DNA of 64,000 nt. It comes from Streptomyces sp. NBC_00083 (GTDB lineage: Bacteria > Actinomycetota > Actinomycetes > Streptomycetales > Streptomycetaceae). The DNA lies in contig NZ_JAPELY010000001.1 in NCBI RefSeq assembly GCF_026343295.1, positions 3,038,001 through 3,102,000 on the forward strand, written 5' to 3'. Each line of letters begins with the position of its first letter. Within the stretch, counting starts at the first letter, position 1. The notes under the pieces are model-generated. The model was given only the letters and a program-made list of their open reading frames with translations. It was not told the DNA's origin and made no database searches. The position numbers and the translations under genes were made by a program. Below, one piece after another: positions 36,776 through 44,822 of the stretch.

Positions 36776-37264
36776 TCAGCCCGAACCGGCCAGGCCCGCG
36801 GTGTCCGCGACACGGATCTCGAACCACACGGTCTTGCCCTGGCCGGTCGGCATCCAGCCCCACGCCGTGGAGAGCTTCTGCAGCAGGTACAGGCCGTGAC
36901 CCGATGCGCGTGCCGGTCGGTGCGGACCGTCCGGGCGGGGACGGACGGAGCTGCGGTCGCTCACGCCCACCCACAGCCTGCCGTCGCGGCGGTCGAAGCG
37001 GAGTTCGTACGGCTCACCCCCGTGCACGCACGCGTTGGTGACGACCTCGGAGACGAGGAGCAGTGCGTCCCCCACGGCCGTGCTGTCCAGCAGGCCCCGA
37101 GGCCCGAACCACTCGTCGAGCACCTGACGGGTGAGGTCTCGGCACTGCGCCACCACACCCGGTCCGTCCGCCAGGCCGAACCGGCGGCCCTGTCGCACGC
37201 GCTGCGTGACATGTCCACCATTCATGCGGATCGCGTGCCCCGGGAGGCACCAGTCGAATCGCAT
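36776..37264 (-). CDS. HATPase anti-sigma-like ATP-binding protein 1
   Basis: The 162-residue protein is a stand-alone GHKL ATPase of the RsbW/SpoIIAB-like kind: N-box DALLLVSEVVTNACVHGGEP (about 66-85), G1-box WVGVSDRSS and G2-box GHGLYLLQKLSTAWGW. Streptomyces has dozens; some bind sigma or anti-anti-sigma factors, many have no known partner. ATG 37264 has GGAG four bases upstream. It is divergent from the SigB/F-type sigma gene at 37372 across about 107 bases, so sigma regulation is likely. Confidence 0.88.
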   Translation of the reverse strand: MRFDWCLPGHAIRMNGGHVTQRVRQGRRFGLADGPGVVAQCRDLTRQVLDEWFGPRGLLDSTAVGDALLLVSEVVTNACVHGGEPYELRFDRRDGRLWVGVSDRSSVRPRPDGPHRPARASGHGLYLLQKLSTAWGWMPTGQGKTVWFEIRVADTAGLAGSG

Positions 37265-37371
37265 TCAACTCCAAACCCCTCCAATCAGGCATAAAGTGGT
37301 GGCATCGCTCGGACGACGGGCCCCCGCCGCATGGCGGGCCGGGCCGCCGCCCCCGTCGAAGGAGTCCGCTC

Positions 37372-38253
37372 ATGCCGATGGCCGGACAGGTTCGCCCAGC
37401 ACCGCCGCCCCAGCAGCCGACCCTCCTGGTCCGGCGCAGGGCGCTCGGCGGCATCCCCGACGTGCCCCGCCCCCAGGACCTGAGCACCGAAGAGGCGCGG
37501 GCCCTCTCCGAGACCCTGTTCCGCAGGCTGGCCGGCCTCGACGAGGGCACACCCGAGCACGCCTGCGTACGCAACACACTGGTCGAGCTCAACCTCAGCC
37601 TCGTCCGGTTCGCCGCGCGCCGCTTCCGCGGCCGGGCCGAGCCGGCGCAGGACATCTTCCAGGTCGGCACCATCGGCCTCATCAAGGCGATCAACCGCTT
37701 CGACGTGGCCCGTGGCGTCGACTTCGCCTCCTTCGCGCTCCCGACGATCACCGGGGAGATGAAGCGGTTCTTCCGCGACACCAGCTGGGCCGTGCAGGTA
37801 CCGCGCCGCCTCCAGGAACTGCGGCTGCGGCTGGCCGCGGCCCGCGACGTCCTCGGCCAGGAGCTGGGCAGACCGCCCACGACGGCGGAACTCGCCGCCC
37901 ACCTGCGGATCACCGAGGCGGAAGTGGCCGAGGGAGACCAGGCCTCCAACGCCTACACGGCTCGCTCGCTCGACATCACCGACGACGACAGCGGAGCCAC
38001 CGCCGTCCTGCGCACCCTCGGCAGGGAAGACCCCTCGTTCGACGTCATCGAGTGCCTCGACGCCCTCAAGCCGCTCATCGCCGCCCTCACCGACCGCGAA
38101 CGGACGATCCTCTCCCTGCGCTTCGTCGACGAACTCACGCAGGCGGACATCGGCGAGCGGGTCGGGCTCTCACAGATGCACGTCTCCCGGGTCCTGACCC
38201 ACATCATGGACCGGCTGCGCACCGGCCTCCTCGACGACGGTCCGGCTCCCTGA
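37372..38253 (+). CDS. SigB/SigF/SigG-type RNA polymerase sigma factor
   Basis: The 293-residue sigma factor has regions 2 (LVELNLSLVRFAARRFRGRA, then DIFQVGTIGLIKAINRFDVA), 3 (RRLQELRLRLAAARDVLGQE...TTAELAAHLRITEAEVAEG) and 4 (LSLRFVDELTQADIGERVGL, SQMHVSRVLTHIMDRLRTGL). This is the SigB/F stress and sporulation group, normally held by an RsbW-like kinase and released by anti-anti-sigma factors. AAGGAG precedes ATG 37372 by eight bases. It is flanked by two HATPase genes: one divergent upstream, one convergent and overlapping its 3' end by 84 bases. No anti-anti-sigma gene is in the locus. Confidence 0.93.
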   Translation: MPMAGQVRPAPPPQQPTLLVRRRALGGIPDVPRPQDLSTEEARALSETLFRRLAGLDEGTPEHACVRNTLVELNLSLVRFAARRFRGRAEPAQDIFQVGTIGLIKAINRFDVARGVDFASFALPTITGEMKRFFRDTSWAVQVPRRLQELRLRLAAARDVLGQELGRPPTTAELAAHLRITEAEVAEGDQASNAYTARSLDITDDDSGATAVLRTLGREDPSFDVIECLDALKPLIAALTDRERTILSLRFVDELTQADIGERVGLSQMHVSRVLTHIMDRLRTGLLDDGPAP

Positions 38254-38691
38254 CCGCGCGGCGCGGGACGGCAGGACCATCTCCAGCCACACCGTCTTGC
38301 CCGCGGCCGAGGGCACCGATCCCCAGTCGCCGGCGAGCCGGTCCAGCATCATCAGGCCGTGACCGCCCGGCATCGAGGGTGCGTGAGGACGGCGTACGGG
38401 AACGGCGTGGCTGGCGTCGCTCACCTCGACGCGGAGGTGGCCGTCCGCGTGGCGCAGGACCAGTTCGCGGGGGCCGCCCGCATGCAGACAGGCGTTGGTG
38501 ACGACCTCGGAGACCAGGAGCAGCACATCGTCCACGCGCTCGGCGTCCGCGGCGTCGGCGGTCGAGGTCCACCCCCAGTCGTAGAGGGCGTCGGCGGCGA
38601 AATCCCGGCAGCGGGTGACCACGCCCTTCACCCCGAACAGGGCCAGACGGCGGGTCTGGCTTCGCCCGGCGAGTCCTGTGCCGCTCATCAT
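38170..38691 (-). CDS. HATPase anti-sigma-like ATP-binding protein 2
   Basis: The 173-residue GHKL ATPase shows N-box DVLLLVSEVVTNACLHAGGP, VEVSDASHAVPVRR and G2-box GGHGLMMLDRLAGDWGSVP, close to protein 1 at 36776. The ATPase domain ends near residue 142; the remaining residues (GSRTVVEEAGAQPVHDVGQD and a short tail) are encoded antisense to the end of the sigma gene. ATG 38691 and ATG 38688 are adjacent, with GGAGAGA upstream. Confidence 0.88.
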   Translation of the reverse strand: MMSGTGLAGRSQTRRLALFGVKGVVTRCRDFAADALYDWGWTSTADAADAERVDDVLLLVSEVVTNACLHAGGPRELVLRHADGHLRVEVSDASHAVPVRRPHAPSMPGGHGLMMLDRLAGDWGSVPSAAGKTVWLEMVLPSRAARSGSRTVVEEAGAQPVHDVGQDPGDVHL

Positions 38692-39155
38692 TCTCTCCGC
38701 TACCTCGACTGCCGCGCCGCGGACGCGACGCGCGGTGGCTCCACGCTGCCCTGGTCCGGCTCGTACCCGCCGGTGAGCACACCCGGGGCGGTCGTCACCG
38801 CGGACATGGGGTCACCGGCCCACTTCGCCGCGGGCCGCCCACACACGTCCGCCGCGGACGTGGCCCGCACCCCGGGCGGGGCGACCCGTTAGGGAGAGTG
38901 CCCAATAGTCGCCGCTCTAGCTGCCCTGTTCTGCGGCAGGACGCAAGTCCCCCTTTCGGAGGATGCGAAGCACCCGCCCCATCGCCTGGAGACGGGTTCT
39001 TCGCGGCGGCGGGACGGACCGCCCTGCCCCTGCCCCGCCGCAGGGCCCCGAGACCCGCAGGGGCGGGTGGCGAGATAACGACCCCGAACGCTGGTTAAAA
39101 AACCGCGAAGCTGGTTTGATAATGTCACCGAAGTCCAGCCCGAGGAGCCACTGGT
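38692..39155. other. Intergenic region before first butyrolactone-type receptor
   Basis: These 464 bases carry the divergent promoters of the HATPase and receptor-type gene. A cluster of small hairpins lies at 38921-38950: CTGCC/GGCAG and a GGAC-GCAA-GTCC stem with a GNRA-type tetraloop. Further right is an AT-rich promoter with an ARE-like operator (39097-39120). I see no coding sequence. Confidence 0.45.
39097..39120. promoter_or_regulatory. ARE-like operator upstream of receptor-type TetR gene
   Basis: AAACC (39100-39104) and GGTTT (39113-39117) face each other around eight bases in AT-rich surroundings (AAAAAACCGCGAAGCTGGTT). This resembles the 22-bp autoregulatory elements (consensus arms near AAACCG/CGGTTT) bound by ArpA/ScbR-type proteins. 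It lies about 40-60 bases before ATG 39156, where autoregulation would occur. Confidence 0.6.
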
Positions 39156-39815
39156 ATGAAACAGGAACGTGCCGTGCGCACCCGTCAGTCGCTCATCCGC
39201 TCGGCGGCCGAGTCCTTCGAGCGACACGGATACGTCCAGGCCCGGCTGGCCGACATCAGCGCCAACGCGGGCGTCAGCCTGGGCGCCCTCCACTTCCACT
39301 TCGAGAACAAGGCGGCGGTGGCCGCCGCCGTGGAGACCACGGCCGCCGCCGATCTGCGCCGCGCCGGGTGGCGCGCCCAGCGGCCGGGCATGAACGCCCT
39401 GCAGCGCCTCACCCGCACCTCGCACGCCCTCGCCGACCAACTGCACCGCGATGTCGTGTCGCGCGCGGGCCTGCGGCTGAGCGGCGACACGGCGCGCCTG
39501 AGCCGGGTGGACCTGCGCCAGGAATGGCAGGCGTGCGTACGGCAGTTGCTGACGGAGGCCCGCGACGAGCGGCTGCTCGTCGAGCACGTGGACCTCACGG
39601 CCATGGTCGCCACCATCGTCGCCGCCACGACCGGCTTCGGCCTGCTCGGCCGCAAGGACCCGCGCTGGGTCTCCCCGGCCTCGCTCGCCGGGTTCTGGCG
39701 CCTCGTCATGCCCTGCCTGGCCGCTCCCGCGCCCGCCGAGACCCTCGGCGAGGTCGTGGCGATCGGGCCGAAGGCCGGCGTCCAGGAGCGCGACCTGCTG
39801 GCCGCCGCCGGCTGA
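39156..39815 (+). CDS. Gamma-butyrolactone-receptor-like TetR regulator 1
   Basis: The 219-residue protein has the ArpA/ScbR-type N-terminus: QERAVRTRQSLIRSAAESFE, then ADISANAGVSLGALHFHFEN as helix-turn-helix. The ligand domain has receptor-like Trp residues and SRAGLRLSGDTARLS at the position of the conserved ligand-pocket helix. It is more diverged than the 41787 gene and looks like a pseudo-receptor (ScbR2/BarB class), some of which bind antibiotics or other ligands. GAGGAG precedes ATG 39156 by eight bases. Confidence 0.85.
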   Translation: MKQERAVRTRQSLIRSAAESFERHGYVQARLADISANAGVSLGALHFHFENKAAVAAAVETTAAADLRRAGWRAQRPGMNALQRLTRTSHALADQLHRDVVSRAGLRLSGDTARLSRVDLRQEWQACVRQLLTEARDERLLVEHVDLTAMVATIVAATTGFGLLGRKDPRWVSPASLAGFWRLVMPCLAAPAPAETLGEVVAIGPKAGVQERDLLAAAG

Positions 39816-39880
39816 CGGGGACGGCCCGGCCGGGCAGGGTCCGCCCGCCGGACCCGCGAGCGGCCGGACCCGCTCGATCC

Positions 39881-40648
39881 CTACCGTAACGACGAAGCCG
39901 CACTCCCCGGCGATCCCGTCACCCCGGTCAGCGAGAGGGGCCGGGGGAGCGGATGTCCGGCGGAACGATCCACTGGGGCAAGGGAGTTGAGCGCCCCCTC
40001 GCCGTGAAGGCGCGGGGGCCCCGGGTGGGTGCCGGACCCGGTGCCCGAGGCGATGAGCCCTCCCGCTACGGACTCCCGCGCGAGGCGGGGCAGCAGCAGC
40101 TCCCAGAAGGCGGTGAGGGTGGCCGCCGACAGCCACTCTTCGTCCTGCTCGCCCAGCGCCTCGAACCCGGCCACGGCGGCGACCACCGCGAGCGCCGCGT
40201 CCTGCGCGGACACGTCCGCCGCCAACGCCCCCTCCTGGCGCGCCCGCGCGCACATCGCCTCCACCCACTCCTGCCATGTGCGGTGCAGATCGGCGCTCAC
40301 GCCCGTCGCCTCCGAGCTGCCGCCGAGACCGAATCCCGCCCGCAGCACGACGTCGTGGTGGAAGCCCCGCACCAGGGCGTGGCTGGCGTCGATGAGTATC
40401 TGCACGGCGCACTCCCGGGCCGGGCCGCCATCGGTGATCAGCCACAGCCGCTGCGCCGCCGTCTCCCACACCGCGCCGGCCAGCGCCGCCTTGCTCGCGA
40501 AGTGGAAATGCAGCGCGCCATTGCTCACGCCCGCGCGGGCACTGATCGTGGCGAGCGACGCCGTCTCGAACCCCTCCCGGTCGAACAGCTCGGCGGCGGA
40601 CTCGATCAATGTGTTGCGCGTGCGTACCGCGCGTTCCTGTCTGGCCAT
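39881..40648 (-). CDS. Gamma-butyrolactone-receptor-like TetR regulator 2
   Basis: The 255-residue protein starts MARQERAVRTRNTLIESAAE and has LATISARAGVSNGALHFHFA as helix-turn-helix, the same class as the 39156 gene. The ligand domain contains VVLRAGFGLGGSSEATGVSA. A low-complexity tail of about 45 residues (from about 210) extends past the family end and may be disordered. It is convergent with receptor-like gene 1 (65 bases apart). GGAG lies seven bases before the ATG, and an ARE-like palindrome lies about 150 bases upstream. Confidence 0.85.
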   Translation of the reverse strand: MARQERAVRTRNTLIESAAELFDREGFETASLATISARAGVSNGALHFHFASKAALAGAVWETAAQRLWLITDGGPARECAVQILIDASHALVRGFHHDVVLRAGFGLGGSSEATGVSADLHRTWQEWVEAMCARARQEGALAADVSAQDAALAVVAAVAGFEALGEQDEEWLSAATLTAFWELLLPRLARESVAGGLIASGTGSGTHPGPPRLHGEGALNSLAPVDRSAGHPLPRPLSLTGVTGSPGSAASSLR

Positions 40649-40794
40649 CAGGGCGCTCCATAACTGCGCAGGGGTAGCCGCGTTCGCCCGGTACGGCGGA
40701 CCGTCGTCGTATGCAGCCGGAACACGCTCCGCGCCCCGGTACCGGGGCGCGGACGCAAGGCGCCAGGGCCTACCCGGTCGGCAGCATCGAGACT

Positions 40795-40818
40795 ACCAAA
40801 CCGGTCTTGCGGTTTTCT
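40795..40818. promoter_or_regulatory. ARE-like operator upstream of receptor-like gene 2
   Basis: AAACCG (40798-40803) and CGGTTT (40810-40815) are perfect inverted arms around six bases (ACCAAACCGGTCTTGCGGTT). This matches the consensus of gamma-butyrolactone-receptor operators very well. It lies 5' of the gene at 40648 (minus strand) and 3' of the TetR_C gene. Confidence 0.75.
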
Positions 40819-40877
40819 ATGGCCGGGGAAGGTTGCCGCGACGCGAGCCCCGCCTCCGGGGAGGGCGGGCTCGCCCG

Positions 40878-41627
40878 CTAGCTGCGGGTTTGCCCGATGT
40901 TGCCGAGCCGGGCCTCAAGACCGTCCAGGAAGCGCTCCAGGCCATAGCGGAAGTTCTCGTCCCGGATGGTCCCCGGGTCCTTGCCCCGCTGGTCCGCGTA
41001 GCCCTTCTGGAGCCGCGGATAGGCCTGCGCCGCCTGCTCGGCCGCGGGCCACAGCCGCGTCACCCACTCCTGTTCGCTCTGCCCGCTGCGGGCGAGCATG
41101 GTCAGCCAGGCCGCCTCGCTGACCGCCGTTCCGGTGACGTACGCGAAGAGCGCCCGTACCGCGTGGTCCGATTCGCCCAGCGGGAACCCGGCGCTCTCGA
41201 ACGTCGCGATCATCCGGTCGGACAGCCCCATGAGGTTCGGTCCGAGGTGGGCCATCCCGACCTCGCCGAGCACGGAGGCGATCCAGGGGTGCTGGAGGAT
41301 CATCGCCCGCACGCCGTGGGCGCGTGCCGTGGTGGCGTCGCGCCAGTGCCCGGCCTGTGCGGCGTCCGGCTCGGTCAGCTCGCCGTACACCTCGTCCACC
41401 ACGAGCTCGATCAGCTCGTCCTTGTTGGCCACGTGCCGGTAGAGCGAGGTGGCTCCCGCGTCGAGGCGGGAGCCCAGCTTGCGCATGCTCAGGGCGGCGA
41501 TTCCCTCGGTGTCCAGCAGGCGCACGGCCTCCGCGACGATCTGCTGCCGGCTGAGCGCCGGCTGCTCGCGCCGCCCCTGCGGGCGGGTCCATACCGACGC
41601 GATCTCCCGCTTGCCTTCGCTGGGCAT
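40878..41627 (-). CDS. TetR-family regulator with TetR_C domain
   Basis: The 249-residue protein has a helix-turn-helix (LSMRKLGSRLDAGATSLYRH) of the tetracycline-repressor subgroup and a C-terminal TetR_C-type domain with HGVRAMILQHPWIASVLGEV. Unlike its neighbours it is not of the ScbR class. Such regulators usually control an efflux or modifying gene nearby; none is adjacent, so the target is unclear. ATG 41627 has GAGGAGG six bases upstream. Confidence 0.88.
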   Translation of the reverse strand: MPSEGKREIASVWTRPQGRREQPALSRQQIVAEAVRLLDTEGIAALSMRKLGSRLDAGATSLYRHVANKDELIELVVDEVYGELTEPDAAQAGHWRDATTARAHGVRAMILQHPWIASVLGEVGMAHLGPNLMGLSDRMIATFESAGFPLGESDHAVRALFAYVTGTAVSEAAWLTMLARSGQSEQEWVTRLWPAAEQAAQAYPRLQKGYADQRGKDPGTIRDENFRYGLERFLDGLEARLGNIGQTRS

Positions 41628-41786
41628 CGGGCGCCTCCTCAACTCCGAACGAGACCCGGGGGTCGGACCCCGTGGGAGCCCGTCATGCGAGCGCACGCCG
41701 TCCACCTGCTGCGTACACCGTTCGCGTCAGCGTACAGGCCGTAACGGGCAGGGAGGTTTCTTCTGGGGGAGGTCCGGGCGGCTTGT

Positions 41787-42488
41787 TCAGCCGGCTGTCG
41801 CGGCCAGCTCGGACGCGGCGCGTTCCTTGGCCTCCGCCTGCGCCTGCGCCAGGTTCCGCTTGGCTTCGGCGTAGACGTGCGCTCCGCGCTCGGCCGACAT
41901 GTCCACCGAGGTCAGCACGGAGGAGATCACCACGCTCGGCAGGATGTGCCGCAGCAGGGTCGTCACCCGCTGCCCCAGATCCTGGTAACTGCTCAGCGCG
42001 TGCGACATGGCCTGTATCCCGGCGTACGAGCCGACCAGGACGTCGGCCGTCTCGTCCGTGACGACGTGCGGCAGGAGCTCGCCCTGCTGCTGTGCCTCGC
42101 GCAGCAGGCCGCGCATCATCTCGCCCCAGGCGAGGAACGGCCCGGTGCGGTCGAGCCCCGACGCCTGCTGGTCCAGCGTCAGATGGACGCTGGCACGCAC
42201 CATCTGGCTGGTTTGCAGCCGGTGGGTGAACAGCACGATCACATCGACGACTTCTTGGACCTTGCACGGACGGAACGGAACGGTCAGGCCCTCGTCCTGC
42301 TCGTCGAGGAGGCCCAGTGCCAAGTGCTCCTTGGACTGGAAGTGGAAGTAGAGCGCGCCCTTGGTGACGCCCGCCTCGTTGAGGATCTCGGAGATGGTGG
42401 CGGCCTGGTAGCCGCGCTCCTCGAACACCTTGGCAGCAGCTTCGAGGATCGACCGACGCGTACGGATTGCTCTGTCCTGCTTGGCCAC
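41787..42488 (-). CDS. Gamma-butyrolactone receptor, ScbR-type
   Basis: The 233-residue protein matches true receptors closely by eye: VAKQDRAIRTRRSILEAAAK, then ISEILNEAGVTKGALYFHFQ, RASVHLTLDQQASGLDRTGP in the ligand domain, and LLPHVVTDETADVLVGSYAG and SYQDLGQRVTTLLRHILPS near the C-terminus. Such receptors bind DNA at AREs and let go when the diffusible butyrolactone appears. GTG 42488 follows GGAGGGAGG. It is divergent from the NmrA-like reductase gene, two genes from the AfsA/ScbA synthase gene, which fits a complete synthesis-and-reception locus. Confidence 0.93.
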   Translation of the reverse strand: MAKQDRAIRTRRSILEAAAKVFEERGYQAATISEILNEAGVTKGALYFHFQSKEHLALGLLDEQDEGLTVPFRPCKVQEVVDVIVLFTHRLQTSQMVRASVHLTLDQQASGLDRTGPFLAWGEMMRGLLREAQQQGELLPHVVTDETADVLVGSYAGIQAMSHALSSYQDLGQRVTTLLRHILPSVVISSVLTSVDMSAERGAHVYAEAKRNLAQAQAEAKERAASELAATAG

Positions 42489-42609
42489 TGTCCTCCCTCC
42501 GGGTCTATGAACCTTTCGGAGGTCCATGCAAAAAAACCGTCAAGTTCGTATCTTACAGTGTCAGCCATCCGCAGAGCGGGGCACTTAGTCAGCCATTTTG
42601 GGAGCGAAC

Positions 42610-43566
42610 ATGACCGGAAACCTGGGGCCGGAACACCCTTCGGAAAGGGTGGCGCCGGTGATCCTCGTAACCGGAGCGACCGGCACCGTCGGCCGACTTG
42701 TCCTCGACCGCCTCCCCGCCGATCAGGCCGTCCGCGCGCTGACGCGCGATCCCTCCCGGATCAGCACGACCCGCCCCCGCACCGAGATCGTCCGGGGCGA
42801 CTACGCGGACCAGCCCTCCCTCGAACGTGCCCTGACCGGGGTCCGCGGCGCCCTGCTCGTCACCAGTCGCGTGGGCGGCGACGACGACGCGCGGTTCCTG
42901 GCTGCCGCCCGTGCCACCGGAGTTCAGCACATAGTGAAGCTCTCCGCGGCCGCTGTCCAGGACCCGGGCGCCACCGACCTCGTCACCTCCTGGCAGCGCG
43001 CCAACGAAGATCTGCTGCGTGCGAGCGGCATCGCGTGGACCCTGCTGCGACCGCGCGCGTTCATGTCCAACACCCTGTCGTGGGCGTCCGGCATCCGCTC
43101 CGAGGGTGTGGTGCGCGCGCTCTACGGCAGCGCGGGCAACGCGTGCGTCGACCCCCGCGACATCGCCGACGCCGCCGTCCGGGCGCTCACGGGAAGCGGG
43201 CACCACGGGCAGGCGTACACGCTGACCGGGCCCGAAGCGCTCACAGCCGTTCAGCAGACCGGCCTGCTCGCCCGCGCGCTCGACGTGGACCTGCGCTTCG
43301 AGGAGCTCTCGCCCGACGACGCCCTCACGGCGTGGTCGCGCCGGTATCCCGAGGCGCTGGCCCAGGCGCTCCTGCACAGCGCGGAACGCCAACAGGCCGG
43401 CGCCAAGCGGGCGGTGGACCCCGCCCTGCCGGCCCTCACCGGCCGCCCCGCCCGGTCGTACGCCACCTGGGCCGCCGACCACGCCGCGGCCTTCTCCGCA
43501 CCCGTACGGGAGGGGAAGGGCCGGGAGCCGGAGCCGACGCGCACCACGACGACCGGAACGGGCTGA
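42610..43566 (+). CDS. NmrA-like NAD(P)-binding reductase
   Basis: The 318-residue protein begins MTGNLGPEHPSERVAPVILV and has the dinucleotide-binding motif VTGATGTVGRLVLDRL (about residues 20-35). It continues as an atypical SDR (NmrA/QOR2-like) lacking the classic Tyr-x3-Lys. In butyrolactone loci, reductases of this kind often accompany the AfsA gene and reduce the butenolide or ketone intermediate; here that is inference from position. ATG 42610 has GGGAG five bases upstream. The last 25 residues are a low-complexity tail. It is divergent from scbR and convergent with the AfsA gene. Confidence 0.85.
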   Translation: MTGNLGPEHPSERVAPVILVTGATGTVGRLVLDRLPADQAVRALTRDPSRISTTRPRTEIVRGDYADQPSLERALTGVRGALLVTSRVGGDDDARFLAAARATGVQHIVKLSAAAVQDPGATDLVTSWQRANEDLLRASGIAWTLLRPRAFMSNTLSWASGIRSEGVVRALYGSAGNACVDPRDIADAAVRALTGSGHHGQAYTLTGPEALTAVQQTGLLARALDVDLRFEELSPDDALTAWSRRYPEALAQALLHSAERQQAGAKRAVDPALPALTGRPARSYATWAADHAAAFSAPVREGKGREPEPTRTTTTGTG

Positions 43567-43603
43567 GGCCGCCGTGGTCGTGGGGAGCGGCCGGGGCGCG
43601 CCG

Positions 43604-44608
43604 TCAGAGGTGTGCGTCGGCCGCGGCGATCACACAGCTGAAGACCTGCTCGCCGTTCTGGGTTCCGGTCACCAGGACGGCGACCTCCTGCGGGCCGGCC
43701 GGCACCCGGCAGGCCTCGATGGTGCAGGGCGCGTCCAGCTCGGTGTAGCGCAGGAACTCGCTCTCGACGCGCAGGGGCAGCAGGGGCGAGTGCTGCGGGT
43801 CCGAGCGCAGCAGGAGCGCGGTCGCGGCCTGCCGGGCGGCTTCGAGGAGGACCATTCCCGGCACGTGGTCGACCGGGTGGTCGAAGAGTATGGGGTGGCG
43901 TGTGTCCACCCGCAGCCGCCACCGGTCGGGCTCGCTCGAGGGCGACAGGACCACGTCGATGGGCGACATGCGGCCCACGCTCTGCGGGGAGACCGGGGCG
44001 GTCAGCTGGGGCGCCACCTCCTGGCCGGAGCGCGGCCGGTCACCGCGCAGCCGCCGGTAGATCTCAGGGGTGACACAGGTGTACATCGCGCCCCCGGTGG
44101 CGACGATCTCTCCGTCCCGGCGGATCACCGCGTCGTACCGAGTGCCCGCGAACGCCTGCCTGCGCCACTTCACTTCGCTGCACGTGACGTCGAGGTCGAG
44201 CGCCGCCGGGGTGGGGCCCACGCCCAGTTGTCCCGGGCGCACGGAGACCGTCAAGTCCTTCATCATGAATTGGTGGCCGAGCGGAACGCCGAATTCCGCG
44301 TGCGCCAGCAGAGAACCGACTTGGCGGATTGTTTCGGTGACCATCAAAGGGTCGTAATGGGTTCCGCTGACGGGGGTGTAGAAGCTGTGGCTCCGAGGCA
44401 GCTGGGCCGTGATCTGGAACGTGGCGTCGTCGACCCGCTCCCAGCCCGTGAGCAGCACCTCGGCCACGGCGGCCCGGTGCACGAATTCCTGGGGAACTGT
44501 CGTTGTGAGATAGGGATAACGGAACATCGGAGGTGCGACGACCCCTGTACCCTCAATTGCTGTCGACAGGTCCGCCGGCGTATGGAAGCGGAACGTGCTT
44601 GTGGACAT
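43604..44608 (-). CDS. AfsA/ScbA-type gamma-butyrolactone synthase
   Basis: The 334-residue enzyme contains two AfsA hotdog repeats (about 40-170 and 205-325). Conserved stretches include VPQEFVHRAAVAEVLLTGWE, LMVTETIRQVGSLLAHAEFG with PLGHQFMMKDL, and in repeat 2 HPILFDHPVDHVPGMVLLEA. AfsA condenses a beta-ketoacyl-ACP chain with dihydroxyacetone phosphate, the key step of A-factor-type hormones. ATG 44608 follows GGGGGAG. An ARE-like site lies about 70-90 bases upstream, consistent with repression by the ScbR-type receptor. Confidence 0.95.
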   Translation of the reverse strand: MSTSTFRFHTPADLSTAIEGTGVVAPPMFRYPYLTTTVPQEFVHRAAVAEVLLTGWERVDDATFQITAQLPRSHSFYTPVSGTHYDPLMVTETIRQVGSLLAHAEFGVPLGHQFMMKDLTVSVRPGQLGVGPTPAALDLDVTCSEVKWRRQAFAGTRYDAVIRRDGEIVATGGAMYTCVTPEIYRRLRGDRPRSGQEVAPQLTAPVSPQSVGRMSPIDVVLSPSSEPDRWRLRVDTRHPILFDHPVDHVPGMVLLEAARQAATALLLRSDPQHSPLLPLRVESEFLRYTELDAPCTIEACRVPAGPQEVAVLVTGTQNGEQVFSCVIAAADAHL

Positions 44609-44674
44609 GACTCCCCCAGGATCCGCGCTTCAAGCGAAGCGAGAAGGTACGTGGGACGGCCTCTCGCAAGCTCG

Positions 44675-44698
44675 AAGATACATACCAGCCGGTTTAAT
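44675..44698. promoter_or_regulatory. ARE-like operator upstream of the AfsA-type gene
   Basis: The AT-rich stretch around 44678-44698 reads ATACATACCAGCCGGTTTAA. Its left half matches the ACATACC start seen in S. coelicolor-type AREs, and its right half is CCGGTTT. The arms are closer together than in the 40795 site. It is placed where a receptor would block the synthase promoter. Confidence 0.6.
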
Positions 44699-44822
44699 TT
44701 CCAGCCTTGAGGGTGTTGACGTAGGTCAAAAAGTGCCGCATCCGCTTCAACTCCGCTCACTGGCCTACCGAGTTCACGTGCCCGGTTCGGGGCGGCCCGA
44801 GGCTCCTGACTAGGGTCGTGGC

